Assembly: GCA_951812305.1 (NCBI GenBank)
Contig: CATOSB010000017.1
Location: 62,001-126,000 of the forward strand
From: an uncultured Paracoccaceae bacterium
GTDB lineage: Bacteria > Pseudomonadota > Alphaproteobacteria > Rhodobacterales > Rhodobacteraceae
Direction of reading: 5' to 3'
DNA length: 64,000 bases
The notes beneath the pieces were generated by a model. The model worked only from the letters and a program-made list of their open reading frames with translations. It was not told the origin of the DNA and did no database searches. Shown here in pieces: positions 53,145 to 61,902 of this stretch. Each line of letters begins with the position of its first letter. Position 1 is the first letter of the stretch. Made by a program: the position numbers and the translations under genes.

Positions 53145-54290
53145 TCAAGCGCCCGCTTCGCCCGTCTCGATCCGCGCCATCAGGTATTGCGCGAAATCGT
53201 AATTCGGGCGTTCAAGATGGCTTAGATGCCCCGGTTCCGCCGCATCAGAGCAAAGCCCGCGATAAACCTTTTCGGTACAGCCACGATCCTCGACATTCAC
53301 TTCATCCAACAACACTTTGAGATCATTAAAATTTTGCGTGGCATCAGTGTCGTCGGCATAGTCATCCGACATTCCGCCGCCATAACGGATATGAACCTGA
53401 CCCGGGCCGTTTGGATGCAAGGATAGATACCAGAAATAGCCGGGCGTCAGAGTGATCAGCAGGCTGGGGTAAATCGCCAACAGAAACGTTGTGCGGCGTT
53501 CTTCGCCCTTCAGGCGCGTATTGGACGGATGCGCCATCGCGATGCGCAGCTGGTCGTCTTTCAGGATCGTATGGTAATTGAAGGTCGCCAGACCCGGCGG
53601 GCAAACCATATCTTCCAGCCGCGAAAGCCCGCCGACAGTTGCCGCGTGACATACCGGCAAATGGTAACTTTCCATGAAATTCTCGGCCAGAACCTTCCAG
53701 TTCGTGTCCCAGACATGCTGTTCAAAAAATGTCTGCGTATAGTTGGTCATGTCATAACCCGCGACCATGGCCTCAACATCCGCCAATTCGTCGGCGACTG
53801 GCTTTGCATCCGCATTCAAAGTCACAAACACCCAGCCGAGCCATTCTTCGCTGCGAATTTTGGGCAGACAGTAATCCTTGCGGTCAAACCCGTCATTATT
53901 GGACATTGCCGGCGCACCGCGCAGCGATCCATCAAGGTTGTAGGTCCAGGCATGATAAGGGCAGACGATCGTGGAAACGTTTCCCTGCCCCTCCAGCAGC
54001 GTGGACATCCGGTGCAGGCACACATTCGACATCGCCTTAATCTCGCCCGCCCTGTCGCGAACAACGATGATCGGCTGTCCGGCAAGCTCTGCCGTGACGT
54101 AATCGCCGGGCTGGCTTAAAGCGTCGGCGCGCCCGACGCAGTACCAGTCACGTGCGAAAATGTGGTGCAGCTCATGCTGCAGGAACTCTTCCGACGTATA
54201 GACCGAGGGCGCCATTGCGCGCGCCTGTTCAAACGGTGTGGCCGTGTTGGCGCGCAACTCTGCGACCGGGTCGATCTGATCCTTTGGCAT
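53145..54290 (-). CDS. Rieske-type aromatic-ring-hydroxylating oxygenase, alpha subunit
   Basis: 381 aa from ATG 54290, chosen over 54311 because CGGAG lies seven bases upstream. The Rieske cluster ligands are in NVCLHRMSTLLEG and VCPYHAWTYNLDGSL. The catalytic domain has NWKVLAENFMESYHLPVCH with the mononuclear iron histidines. The family includes betaine and carnitine-type demethylases (GbcA-like), to which the sequence is closer than to classical benzoate dioxygenases; the substrate is not certain. A reductase partner is not in the window. Confidence 0.85.
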   Translation of the reverse strand: MPKDQIDPVAELRANTATPFEQARAMAPSVYTSEEFLQHELHHIFARDWYCVGRADALSQPGDYVTAELAGQPIIVVRDRAGEIKAMSNVCLHRMSTLLEGQGNVSTIVCPYHAWTYNLDGSLRGAPAMSNNDGFDRKDYCLPKIRSEEWLGWVFVTLNADAKPVADELADVEAMVAGYDMTNYTQTFFEQHVWDTNWKVLAENFMESYHLPVCHAATVGGLSRLEDMVCPPGLATFNYHTILKDDQLRIAMAHPSNTRLKGEERRTTFLLAIYPSLLITLTPGYFWYLSLHPNGPGQVHIRYGGGMSDDYADDTDATQNFNDLKVLLDEVNVEDRGCTEKVYRGLCSDAAEPGHLSHLERPNYDFAQYLMARIETGEAGA

Positions 54291-54833
54291 TGGCTTGCTC
54301 CGTACCCGCATGTGCCTGCAGGGAACATTTGAATCCCCCCGACACTCTCACGCTTTATCTGTTCGCGGGCAAGCCCCCTGGAACACGCAAAATTCAACAA
54401 TTTCGTCGCGAGCATGTGTTAGTCTGCGACGCACAACGCAATTCATATCCGAAATCGGGAGTATTTTGATGTATCGCGCGATTGCCTTTTCCCTGCTGCT
54501 TGTCCCTTCCGTGGCCTTTGCCGTCGGTTCCGACGATGACAGCCCACCCAAACCAACCGAAACGTCGACGGAATGCAAGGATGGTCAGGTTTGGTCGGAA
54601 GACGAAAAGAAATGCGTCAACCCCGAATCCGGGGCGTTGCAGGACGATGATCTTTACCGCGCCGTGCGGGAACTGGCCTATGCCGGACGCAGCGACGATG
54701 CGTTTCGCGTGCTGGATGCGATGTCCGATCAGGATGACGACCGGGTCTTGACCTATCGCGGTTTCCTGCATCGCAAAGCTGGCGATGCCGAACTGGGATT
54801 TGCGTTTTACCGCAAGGCAATTGCCAAAAACCC

Positions 54834-56023
54834 CTTACCACCCTTCAAAATTTCCGGATCTGATTTGACGTTTGTCTGATCTGTGTGATTCAAGGAGTCT
54901 CCACTGCTGACATTGGAGGCTGGTTTGTTGGGAAATGTTTGTTTTTCAGAGCTTTATTCGAAGGTTGAGGCGGATTTTCAGGACCGCTTGCTCGGGTATC
55001 ACAAGTCGCGCCGGGAGGGATTGTGCATCATAGCAAGCGTGATTTTGAACACGCGCAGCGTCAATCTGATGGAAAATGCGGCTGCTCTGCCCCGCGATAT
55101 CGGCTCTGTGGACCACCGCTATCAATACATTTCGCGGGTTCTGGGCAATCCTCACATCGATACTGATGAGATCATGCAGGCCTATGTTGGTGAAATTTTC
55201 CGCCGCCAGTGTGAGGCCGGAGAAACGATTGTGGTGGCCCTTGATCAAAGCAAGCTCAACGAAGGGCATGAGGTTTTGATGTTATCGGTGCGGATGCGGG
55301 ATCGGGCCCTCCCGGTCGCCTGGCGTGTACGCCAGACCAAAGGGCCGATTGGATGGCGCGTGCAACATGAGCTTTTGGAAGCAGTCCGCCCATGGCTCCC
55401 GGCGGATGCGCGTGTGTTGCTGGCGGGAGATCGGTTTTATGGAACCGCCCGATTGGTCGCATGGTGCCAGGAGGCTGGATGGGACTACCGGCTGCGCATG
55501 AAGGGAAATATCACACTGCAACATCAGGGTGGCGAGATGATGACGCGCGAAATTGCCCAACTGATGCCCGAAGGGCTTGTAAACGCTGAGCTTTACGGAA
55601 CGGGCGTCTTTAGCAACATTGGAGTGCTTCACGAAGAGGGGCACAAAGAGCCTTGGATTATTGCCATGAATGCAGCACCGTCCGAGTACAAGGTGCTCGA
55701 TTATGGAATGCGTTGGGGAATTGAAGCCATGTTCTCCGACTTCAAAACCCGGGGCTTTGAAATTACTCAAAGCCAGATCAAAAAGCCGGATCGATTGGCC
55801 CGCCTCATTTTGGTGCTGGCAATCGCCATGTACTGGGCTGTTTCAACCGGAGCAAACGAAGAGCACCACGTCGCAATACGCGGCGAAAAAAGGGGATTCG
55901 AAAAGCCCGAAGGTCCTTATGCTCTCTCTTCAAGACAGGCCTTCGTGCTATCCGACGATGCCTCGCAGGTTATGCCAAAATCCCCAAGCTCTGGGATGTC
56001 TGGCTAAATTGAAGGGTGGTAAG
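54834..56023 (+). mobile_element. IS4-family element, copy 2, intact
   Basis: 1190 bp, ends CTTACCACCCTTCAA and its inverted complement. 9-bp duplication CAAAAACCC (54825-54833 and 56024-56032), the IS4/IS10-type length. Confidence 0.95.
54913..56007 (+). CDS. IS4-family transposase
   Basis: 364 aa from a TTG; the true start could be slightly later. N-terminal region LYSKVEADFQDRLLGYHKSR, catalytic Asp in TIVVALDQSKLNEGHEV, Asp in VLLAGDRFYGTARLV, and the YREK signature in YGMRWGIEAMFSDFKTRGFE. Complete, probably active. Identical over the shared part to the split copy at 34174. Confidence 0.92.
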   Translation: MEAGLLGNVCFSELYSKVEADFQDRLLGYHKSRREGLCIIASVILNTRSVNLMENAAALPRDIGSVDHRYQYISRVLGNPHIDTDEIMQAYVGEIFRRQCEAGETIVVALDQSKLNEGHEVLMLSVRMRDRALPVAWRVRQTKGPIGWRVQHELLEAVRPWLPADARVLLAGDRFYGTARLVAWCQEAGWDYRLRMKGNITLQHQGGEMMTREIAQLMPEGLVNAELYGTGVFSNIGVLHEEGHKEPWIIAMNAAPSEYKVLDYGMRWGIEAMFSDFKTRGFEITQSQIKKPDRLARLILVLAIAMYWAVSTGANEEHHVAIRGEKRGFEKPEGPYALSSRQAFVLSDDASQVMPKSPSSGMSG

Positions 56024-56306
56024 CAAAAACCCCGATAATTTTCTGGCGCGGTCCTACATGGGAATGGGCCTTTTGGAACAGGGCGAGCGTGCGGCGGCGT
56101 GGGTGCAACTAGACGCCATTCGCAATCGCGGCGGCAAAGGCACCTGGCCGGAACAGGCGTTGTTGAAGGCATTTGTCGAAGGCAAAAGCAGCAACTACTG
56201 AAACAGGGCGCGGTAAAATACGATCAATCCGACCCATTTCGGGTTTGCGTAGCGCGTTGTTAAGAGATCGGCGGCAGAAAAGCGATTGAACGCAACGGAG
56301 ATCGCC

Positions 56307-57374
56307 TTGCCGCCGAATCCATTACTTTCAAATTCTGCCGGTCCGCCGGCTGTGGCGCATATCGCGCAGAATATCCCGCGACGCAGGAAAGCGGCGGTCA
56401 TTGCGCGGCTGATCAGGACCCTGGACGCCGAGTTTTCGCTGGCAAAGCTGCCCGACGAATTGCAGGTGCGCCTGACCGAAGAAATGACGGCGATGCGTTA
56501 CATAGATCAGCGCCGCTTGCGCGGGGTGGTCGATGAATTCACAGCCGAACTTGAGCGGTTCGGGTTGGCATTTCCTTCCGACATGAACGATGCGATCGGG
56601 GTTCTTGATGGCGCGTTGAGTGCTGGCGCCGCGTCGCATTTGCGCGACATCGCGGGCCTGCAACAGGTTTCCGCCGATCCCTGGGACAGAATCGCCGAAG
56701 TGGAGGTCTCAAAACTCGCCCCAATTCTGGAAGAGGAAAGCATCGAGATTTGCGCGGTCTTGTTGTCAAAGCTGAAGGTCGGCAAATCGGCAGAATTGTT
56801 GGGAATGCTGCCGGGTGACCGGGCGCGGCGCATTACGTTTGCGTTTTCCCAGACAACGGCGGTTGACCCGGACACCGTGCATCGGATCGGCGAGGCGCTG
56901 GTCGCACGCCTCGCCACGGAATCCAGCGAGGCATTTGATGACGGCCCCGTAGAGCGGGTCGGCGCGATATTGAATTTCGCGCCCGCAGCGACTCGACAGG
57001 AAGTTTTGGACGGTTTGGAGGCAGAGGACGCGACTTTTGCAGAGGAGGTGCGCAAGGCGATCTTTACTTTCGCCAATGTGGCCACAAGGATCGAGGCGCG
57101 CGACGTTCCGAAGATTACGCGCGAAGTGGATGCTGCGATGCTGCTATCGGCACTCGCATTTGCGCAAACCAAGGAAGAGGAAGGCAAATCTGCCGAGTTC
57201 ATCCTGTCCAACATGTCACAGCGAATGGCCGATCAGTTGCGCGACGAGATTTCCGAGCTGGGCAAGGTTTCACCGAAAGATGGCGAGGCGGCGATGAGTG
57301 CGGTTGTGGGATCCATTCGCGAACTGGAGGCGCGCGCCGAGATTACGTTGATCGTTGAAGAAGAGGACGCCTAG
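56307..57374 (+). CDS. FliG-like flagellar motor switch protein, orphan
   Basis: 355 aa from TTG 56307 behind CGGAG; an in-frame TTG at 56286 would lack a site. The middle domain has VSKLAPILEEESIEICAVLLSKLKVGKSAELLGMLPGD (FliG_M-like, though the EHPQ motif is changed). The C-terminal domain has EEVRKAIFTFANVATRIEAR, AEFILSNMSQRMADQL and REIGPV-like ELGKVSPKD, as in FliG_C. It stands alone, away from flagellar genes, like the divergent FliG paralogues of roseobacters. Whether it works in a motor is open. Confidence 0.72.
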   Translation: MPPNPLLSNSAGPPAVAHIAQNIPRRRKAAVIARLIRTLDAEFSLAKLPDELQVRLTEEMTAMRYIDQRRLRGVVDEFTAELERFGLAFPSDMNDAIGVLDGALSAGAASHLRDIAGLQQVSADPWDRIAEVEVSKLAPILEEESIEICAVLLSKLKVGKSAELLGMLPGDRARRITFAFSQTTAVDPDTVHRIGEALVARLATESSEAFDDGPVERVGAILNFAPAATRQEVLDGLEAEDATFAEEVRKAIFTFANVATRIEARDVPKITREVDAAMLLSALAFAQTKEEEGKSAEFILSNMSQRMADQLRDEISELGKVSPKDGEAAMSAVVGSIRELEARAEITLIVEEEDA

Positions 57375-57446
57375 CGGGGTGCTCGCGGGTTGCCTGTGTT
57401 TCCCGTTGGGCGTGAGCGAGGGTTCCACAATATGAACGCGAAGACG

Positions 57447-57615
57447 CGCATCGATGGGCCGTGGCGCGGCGAACAAACGTTTGTTGTAGCCACTTAATCT
57501 CGCGAAATCCGTGCTGGATCAAAACGTGGCGAAACCCTCAAGAAATCGCCGGGCCAGGGGACGGCCCGTCGATGCGCGGCGGCCCAAGGGGCCTTGAATC
57601 CGCGCCGGGCGCCAA
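57447..57615. repeat. Dispersed intergenic repeat, copy 1
   Basis: Shares the blocks CGCATCGATGGGCCGTGGCG, GGCGAACAAAC.TTG, AAATCGCCGGGCC and GCGCGGCGGCCCAAGGGGCC in the same order with 60798-60965. It lies in the gene-free stretch 57375-57744, which otherwise holds nothing recognisable. The palindromic centre (GCCGGGCC..GGCCCG) suggests a folded RNA or a REP-type unit. Confidence 0.6.
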
Positions 57616-57744
57616 ATCTCAACGTCCGTTTCAGGCCATACCCAGTCGACACAAAGTCACGGGCCCGTTCTCCACAACCCACCGTGCGCACGTGCCACCC
57701 CGTCACGCTGGACACTCCCCAGTCCCCATCCTAGCATTCGCGCT

Positions 57745-58077
57745 ATGACCGAAGGGCGCAGATGGCATGATATGGGTGGGCTCGACGCGGGGGAAATCAA
57801 CCGCGAAGAGCATGACTATGCGCTTTGGGAGAAACGGGTTGATGCGCTGATGATCCTCGGCACGGCCCGCGGCCATCTTAATGTCGATGGATTGCGCCGG
57901 GCGCTGGAGGATATGGGCGAAGATACCTTTGAAACCATGACCTATTACGAGCGCTGGATTGCGGCGATCAATCAGAACTTCGTGGAAGCGGGGCTCTATA
58001 CGCTGGCGGAGCTGGGCACGAAAATGGCCGAGGTGGCCGCGCGCGGCGATACCTATGGAGACGTTTCCGGTGGCTGA
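57745..58077 (+). CDS. Nitrile hydratase / thiocyanate hydrolase-like subunit (homologous to NHase beta, N-terminal half)
   Basis: 110 aa: WHDMGGLDAGEINREEHDYA, LWEKRVDALMILGTARGHLN, VDGLRRALEDMGEDTFETMT and YYERWIAAINQNFVEAGLYT. This matches the helical N-terminal half of nitrile hydratase beta (MGG..G, YYE.W). The stop overlaps the next gene by eight bases. In cobalt nitrile hydratase-like enzymes such as thiocyanate hydrolase and toyocamycin nitrile hydratase, the beta chain is split into two polypeptides in just this way. Confidence 0.8.
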   Translation: MTEGRRWHDMGGLDAGEINREEHDYALWEKRVDALMILGTARGHLNVDGLRRALEDMGEDTFETMTYYERWIAAINQNFVEAGLYTLAELGTKMAEVAARGDTYGDVSGG

Positions 58078-58345
58078 ACGGGTCCGCGTCAAGGCGATGA
58101 TGCCGCCGGGCCATGTGCGAACGCCTGCATATCTGCGTGGCAAAACCGGTGAGATTGAGCGCAAACTCGGGCCATACGGCAATCCTGAAGAATTGGCCTA
58201 TGGCCGGTCCGGCGACCGCAGGAACCTGATGCGCGTGCGGTTCACGATGAGCGAGATCTGGGGCGAAGCGGCGGAACGGCCAGACGACACACTGGATGCG
58301 GAAATATTCGCCCATTGGCTGGAGGCGGCGCCCGATGCCCCATGA
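58070..58345 (+). CDS. Nitrile hydratase / thiocyanate hydrolase-like subunit (homologous to NHase beta, C-terminal half)
   Basis: 91 aa from GTG 58070 (GGAG nine bases upstream); ATG 58055 is an alternative. VAERVRVKAMMPPGHVRTPA, YLRGKTGEIERKLGPYGNPE and RVRFTMSEIWGEAAE belong to the SH3-like C-terminal half of nitrile hydratase beta (the HxRxPxYxRGK.G motif is clear). The frame differs from that of the preceding gene, and the following alpha gene overlaps its end by 11 bases. A frameshifted single beta gene is less likely because all overlaps have proper start signals. Confidence 0.8.
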   Translation: MAERVRVKAMMPPGHVRTPAYLRGKTGEIERKLGPYGNPEELAYGRSGDRRNLMRVRFTMSEIWGEAAERPDDTLDAEIFAHWLEAAPDAP

Positions 58346-58973
58346 TCATCACGACCACCTGTCGCCCTCTGGCCACCCCTATCGCAAGGATGACGATGTC
58401 CCTTTGAGTTACTGGCAAACGATGGAAATCGCCGTGCGCGAGTTGCTGATCGAAAAGGGCATCGCGAGCGCCGAGGAAGTCACCGCACAGATCAACCGGA
58501 TGGACAGCCGCTCGCCCGCAAACGGCGCGGCGGTTGTCGCCCGCGCCTGGACCGACCCGGCGTTCAAAGACTTGCTTCTGCGCGACGGGCGGGCCGCCTG
58601 CACCGAGATGGGGTTCGAGGTAGAGCCGATGCATCTGATCGCGGTGGAGAACACTGAAGACGTGCACAACGTTATCGTTTGCACGCTTTGTTCCTGTTAT
58701 CCGCGCAACCTGCTTGGCTTGCCACCAGATTGGTATAAATCGCGCGCCTATCGCTCGCGCACAGTGAAAGAGCCACGAAAAGTGTTGTCGGAATTCGGCT
58801 TGCAAATTCCTGATAACATGACCGTTCGTGTCCACGACAGTACTGCGGACATGCGCTATATCGTGTTGCCCGCGCGCCCCGCCGGGACCGAAGCGATGGG
58901 CAACGCAGAACTTGCCGCATTGGTCACGCGCGACAGCATGATTGGCACAGGATTGCCGCGGGTGCCTGAGTGA
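58335..58973 (+). CDS. Nitrile hydratase alpha / thiocyanate hydrolase gamma-like, cobalt-type catalytic subunit
   Basis: 212 aa from ATG 58335 behind GGAGG. The metal site reads VCTLCSCYPRNLLGLPPDWY; the CTLCSC form is that of low-spin cobalt enzymes, with two cysteines that become oxidised. Further landmarks: SRAYRSRTVKEPRKVLSEFG and VRVHDSTADMRYIVLPARP. The His-rich N-terminus (PHDHHDHLSPSGH) might help metal loading. The enzyme would hydrate a nitrile to an amide, or act on thiocyanate. A separate activator is not obvious in the window. The gene ends overlapping the EamA transporter start. Confidence 0.88.
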   Translation: MPHDHHDHLSPSGHPYRKDDDVPLSYWQTMEIAVRELLIEKGIASAEEVTAQINRMDSRSPANGAAVVARAWTDPAFKDLLLRDGRAACTEMGFEVEPMHLIAVENTEDVHNVIVCTLCSCYPRNLLGLPPDWYKSRAYRSRTVKEPRKVLSEFGLQIPDNMTVRVHDSTADMRYIVLPARPAGTEAMGNAELAALVTRDSMIGTGLPRVPE

Positions 58974-59845
58974 GCGCGCCACGCTCTGACGTTGCAAAAG
59001 GCATCCTTTTCATGTTCGGCGCGATATTCATCTTTTCGATGATGGATGTGATGGGCAAATCCATTTCCCATCGAACCGACACTGTTATGGCCATCTGGGC
59101 GCGCTATATCGGGCAGGCCCTGATCGTCGCGCTGATTGTCCTGCCGCGCATCAAAACAGTCGCACGGACAAAATATCCAAAACTGCAGTTTCTGCGATCT
59201 GTTTTTCTTTTGTGCGGCACTGTCTGCTTCTTCTTCGGTTTCACGCTGATCGGGCTTGCCGGGGCGACGGCGATTTTCAACGTCAACCCGGTATTGGTGA
59301 CGATGGCAGCGGCGTTCGTGTTGGGTGAGCGATTTGGCCCGCGCCGTTTTGCAGGTGTGGTTGCGGCTCTGATTGGTGCGATAATCATAATCCGACCGGG
59401 GACCGAAGTCTTCTCTCCCTACGCCATACTGCCCCTGATCGCGGCGTGTGCTTATACCGGTTACGCCATCACGACCCGGTTCGTCGGACGGGATGAGGAT
59501 GCCTGGACCTCACTACTTTACACCGCTGCCTTCGGGGCCATCGTGGTTAGCTGTGTGGTCCCGTTCTTCTGGGTCACGCCGGACGCTGTGACGATATCCA
59601 TGATGCTGGCGATCGGTGCTTTCGGCTCTGTCGGGCATTTCTTTTTCATTCGTGCCTTCATGTCGGCAGAGGCCAGCCTTCTGGCCCCGTTCGCTTATTT
59701 CAGCCTGCTGTTCGCAACAATCTGGGGCATGATCTTTTTCGGCGAATTCCCGGACGCGATGACATATCTCGGCGCGCTTGTGATCGTTGGCGCGGGTCTC
59801 TATGTCTGGCACCGCGAAACGAGGTCTGCGGCGGCAGACGGCTGA
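58970..59845 (+). CDS. EamA/DMT-family transporter
   Basis: 291 aa with ten membrane segments in two EamA repeats (ILFMFGAIFIFSMMDVMGKS at the first helix; YAILPLIAACAYTGYAIT opening the second half). The GTG start overlaps the alpha-subunit stop (GTGA), so it is cotranslated with the hydratase genes and may move their substrate or product. Typical cargo of the family are amino acids and small metabolites; the actual one is unknown. Confidence 0.85.
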   Translation: MSAPRSDVAKGILFMFGAIFIFSMMDVMGKSISHRTDTVMAIWARYIGQALIVALIVLPRIKTVARTKYPKLQFLRSVFLLCGTVCFFFGFTLIGLAGATAIFNVNPVLVTMAAAFVLGERFGPRRFAGVVAALIGAIIIIRPGTEVFSPYAILPLIAACAYTGYAITTRFVGRDEDAWTSLLYTAAFGAIVVSCVVPFFWVTPDAVTISMMLAIGAFGSVGHFFFIRAFMSAEASLLAPFAYFSLLFATIWGMIFFGEFPDAMTYLGALVIVGAGLYVWHRETRSAAADG

Positions 59846-59857
59846 ACCGGCGGGGCC

Positions 59858-60730
59858 ATGTCGAAGATCAGGCGCGGACGGGCGGAATTCCTGCAATATC
59901 TGTTGATTGCCGGCGTCTTGCGTCTGGCGATGGCGTTGCCCTATCAAACACGGGTCCGTTTCATCGGCTGCCTGGTTACATCCGTTGTCTCACCGCTGGC
60001 GGGTTGGCGAAAACGCATTCGCAGCAACCTGGACCTGATCAAACCCGACCTAAGCGATGAGGAAGTCGCAAGAATTGTTCGGGAAGTTCCAAAAAATTTT
60101 GGCCGCAGCCTGATTGAGAGCTTTTCAGGCCAGGAATTCATTGACCGCGTATCTGCCACACAGTTTACGGGCGCAGGTGTTGCCGAACTGGAGGCCGCGC
60201 GGGATCAGGGAAAACCGGTTATTCTGGTCACAGGACACTTTGGCAACCATCAGGCGCCGCGCGCAGCACTGATCGCCAAAGGATACCGTGTTGGCGGGCT
60301 TTACATGCCGATGAGCAACGGGTTTTTTAACGACCGCTATGTTGCGGAACTGACCCGGCTTGGCGAACCGCTTTTTGAGCGGTCGCGCCACGGTTTGGCG
60401 GAAATGGTGCGATTTCTGAAAACCGGCGGCATGGTTGGAATGGTCGCTGACCATCACATGTATCACGGCGTTCAGATCGAATTCATGGGCGCGCCAGCGT
60501 ACACGGCCCTGTCCGCGGCGGAAATGGCGTTGAAATATGATGCGTTGCTGATACCGATTTATGGTTGCCGAACCGAGGACGGCTTTGGGCTTGAGGTGAT
60601 CGTGGATGCGCCGGTACCAAACAGTGAGCCGGTCGAGATGACCCGCGCCTTAAACGCCAGTCTTGAGAAGCTTGTCGAGGCGCATCCAGAGCAATGGTTC
60701 TGGATCCATCGGCGGTGGAAAGAGCATTAA
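59858..60730 (+). CDS. LpxL/HtrB-like lipid A or lysophospholipid acyltransferase
   Basis: 290 aa. The catalytic H-x4-D/E-like motif is VTGHFGNHQAPRAAL (H with GNH, as in GHFGNWE of the family), followed by GGLYMPMSNGFFNDR, GMVADHHMYHGVQIEFMG and AAEMALKYDALLIPIYGCR. One N-terminal membrane helix anchors it to the inner membrane. It lies 12 bp after the transporter gene, so it may share its transcript. The acyl acceptor (Kdo-lipid A or another lipid) is not determined. Confidence 0.85.
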   Translation: MSKIRRGRAEFLQYLLIAGVLRLAMALPYQTRVRFIGCLVTSVVSPLAGWRKRIRSNLDLIKPDLSDEEVARIVREVPKNFGRSLIESFSGQEFIDRVSATQFTGAGVAELEAARDQGKPVILVTGHFGNHQAPRAALIAKGYRVGGLYMPMSNGFFNDRYVAELTRLGEPLFERSRHGLAEMVRFLKTGGMVGMVADHHMYHGVQIEFMGAPAYTALSAAEMALKYDALLIPIYGCRTEDGFGLEVIVDAPVPNSEPVEMTRALNASLEKLVEAHPEQWFWIHRRWKEH

Positions 60731-60797
60731 TGGGTGTCGGCAGTGTGCCGAAGTGGGCGTTTTAGCCTACGGCGAGCATCCGACAACCTTGGAACTA

Positions 60798-60965
60798 AGA
60801 CGCGCGTCGATGGGCCGTGGCGCGGCGAGCCAACACATGTGCTTGCCAATTTATCCCACGAAATCCGAATGCGACCAGTACGCAGCGCGCACCTCACAAA
60901 ATCGCCGGGCCGAGCGGGCGGCCCGGCGATGCGCGGCGGCCCAAGGGGCCTTGAATCTACGCAAG
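60798..60965. repeat. Dispersed intergenic repeat, copy 2
   Basis: Same block order as the copy at 57447. This copy has a clear palindrome CGCCGGGCCGAGCGGGCGGCCCGGCG (described here in two pieces: CGCCGGGCC at 60902 and GGCCCGGCG at 60919). It lies in the 305-bp gap between the acyltransferase and DUF1223 genes, otherwise empty. Confidence 0.6.
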
Positions 60966-61035
60966 CATTCGATCCGGAAGGTCTAATTCAGGCCAATTTT
61001 AGTATTTAGGTGTGAAACAGATCCGTGCGAGGCGT

Positions 61036-61734
61036 CTAGCGGAGCCTGTTTGCGGCAATAATCCGACCGCCCGGCGTTTGCTGGATCAGCACAACGACCG
61101 GCATTTCACCGGCGGCTTCCGCGTCCATTGCAAGCGCTTCGGCACCGTCCCACGCGCCAAGAACGCGCAGTTCAGAGACAATGTTGTGATATTTCAGGGT
61201 ACGACCGGCATTCTCGCCCCGCCGGATTTTCACCAGTTCCTCTGGCTGATAGCGGATGAGCTGCACTACCATATTGCCCATGCCGCCGATTGCGGGCGCT
61301 GATATCTGCACCGTGCTGTCATCAATGCGGGTAAGCAAAACAGACAGCGCCGCCGTTTGCATGTGGTGTTCTTCGATCAACTTGCCCAACTGCATGGGCT
61401 TGTAACCAATGACATGGTCGACCCCGCCGACAATCATTTGCGGCGTATAAATCGTGCGATGCCCGGCGGCGCGGGCATATCCCCGCTGTCGTTTGGTGTG
61501 CATCGGGTCGGCGAATTCATCCTTCCACCCGATATAGTCCCAATAGTCGACATGCAGCGCCAGGGGGATTACGTCGTCGCGTCCGGCTAGTTCGCCCAAA
61601 AGCGCATCAGCTGGCGGACACGAAGAGCACCCTTGCGATGTAAACAGTTCGATCACGACCGGTTTCATTTCGGCGACGGCCGGCGCGGCCCAAATCGAGG
61701 CGACTGCTGCCAGTGCCGCTAATCTTGCCTTCAT
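61036..61734 (-). CDS. DUF1223 secreted thioredoxin-like protein
   Basis: 232 aa from ATG 61734. Signal peptide KARLAALAAVASIWAAPAVA, then VVIELFTSQGCSSCPPADAL with the CxxC pair, then ALHVDYWDYIGWKDEFADP and YTPQMIVGGVDHVIG, the DUF1223 signature. The thioredoxin-like fold and export suggest a periplasmic redox role, not proven for the family. An IS630 unit is inserted 77 bp upstream of its start. Confidence 0.88.
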   Translation of the reverse strand: MKARLAALAAVASIWAAPAVAEMKPVVIELFTSQGCSSCPPADALLGELAGRDDVIPLALHVDYWDYIGWKDEFADPMHTKRQRGYARAAGHRTIYTPQMIVGGVDHVIGYKPMQLGKLIEEHHMQTAALSVLLTRIDDSTVQISAPAIGGMGNMVVQLIRYQPEELVKIRRGENAGRTLKYHNIVSELRVLGAWDGAEALAMDAEAAGEMPVVVLIQQTPGGRIIAANRLR

Positions 61735-61902
61735 GCCGGTGGACCCCTTTCCCGTTACCCGACCATACCTATGCGCGCGGCATTGCAATGGCCAATCAAC
61801 GTTTTGCGATACACTCCTGCGCCTGAATTGGCCTGATGATTTTGATGCCTGTGAATCACTTTGCCGCATGGTCACAGGCACGGAGGTTTCTATTTTGAGG
61901 GT

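Larger units (their letters stand above)
54469..56201 (+). pseudogene. Exported TPR-like protein gene interrupted by IS4
   Basis: 54469-54833 encodes a signal peptide (YRAIAFSLLLVPSVAFAVG), a Cys-containing segment TECKDGQVWSEDEKKCVNPE, and YRAVRELAYAGRSDDAF to FAFYRKAIAKNP. 56033-56201 continues DNFLARSYMGMGLLEQGERA to FVEGKSSNY and a stop. Excising the IS4 and one copy of CAAAAACCC restores an uninterrupted 177-codon frame, so the insertion is recent. GGGAG precedes the start by seven bases. The ancestral product would be a periplasmic tetratricopeptide protein. Confidence 0.88.

Noticed and set aside
58055..58077. Frameshift pseudogene in nitrile hydratase beta
   Set aside because: The two halves have proper starts, ribosome sites and short overlaps, and split beta chains are known in functional relatives.
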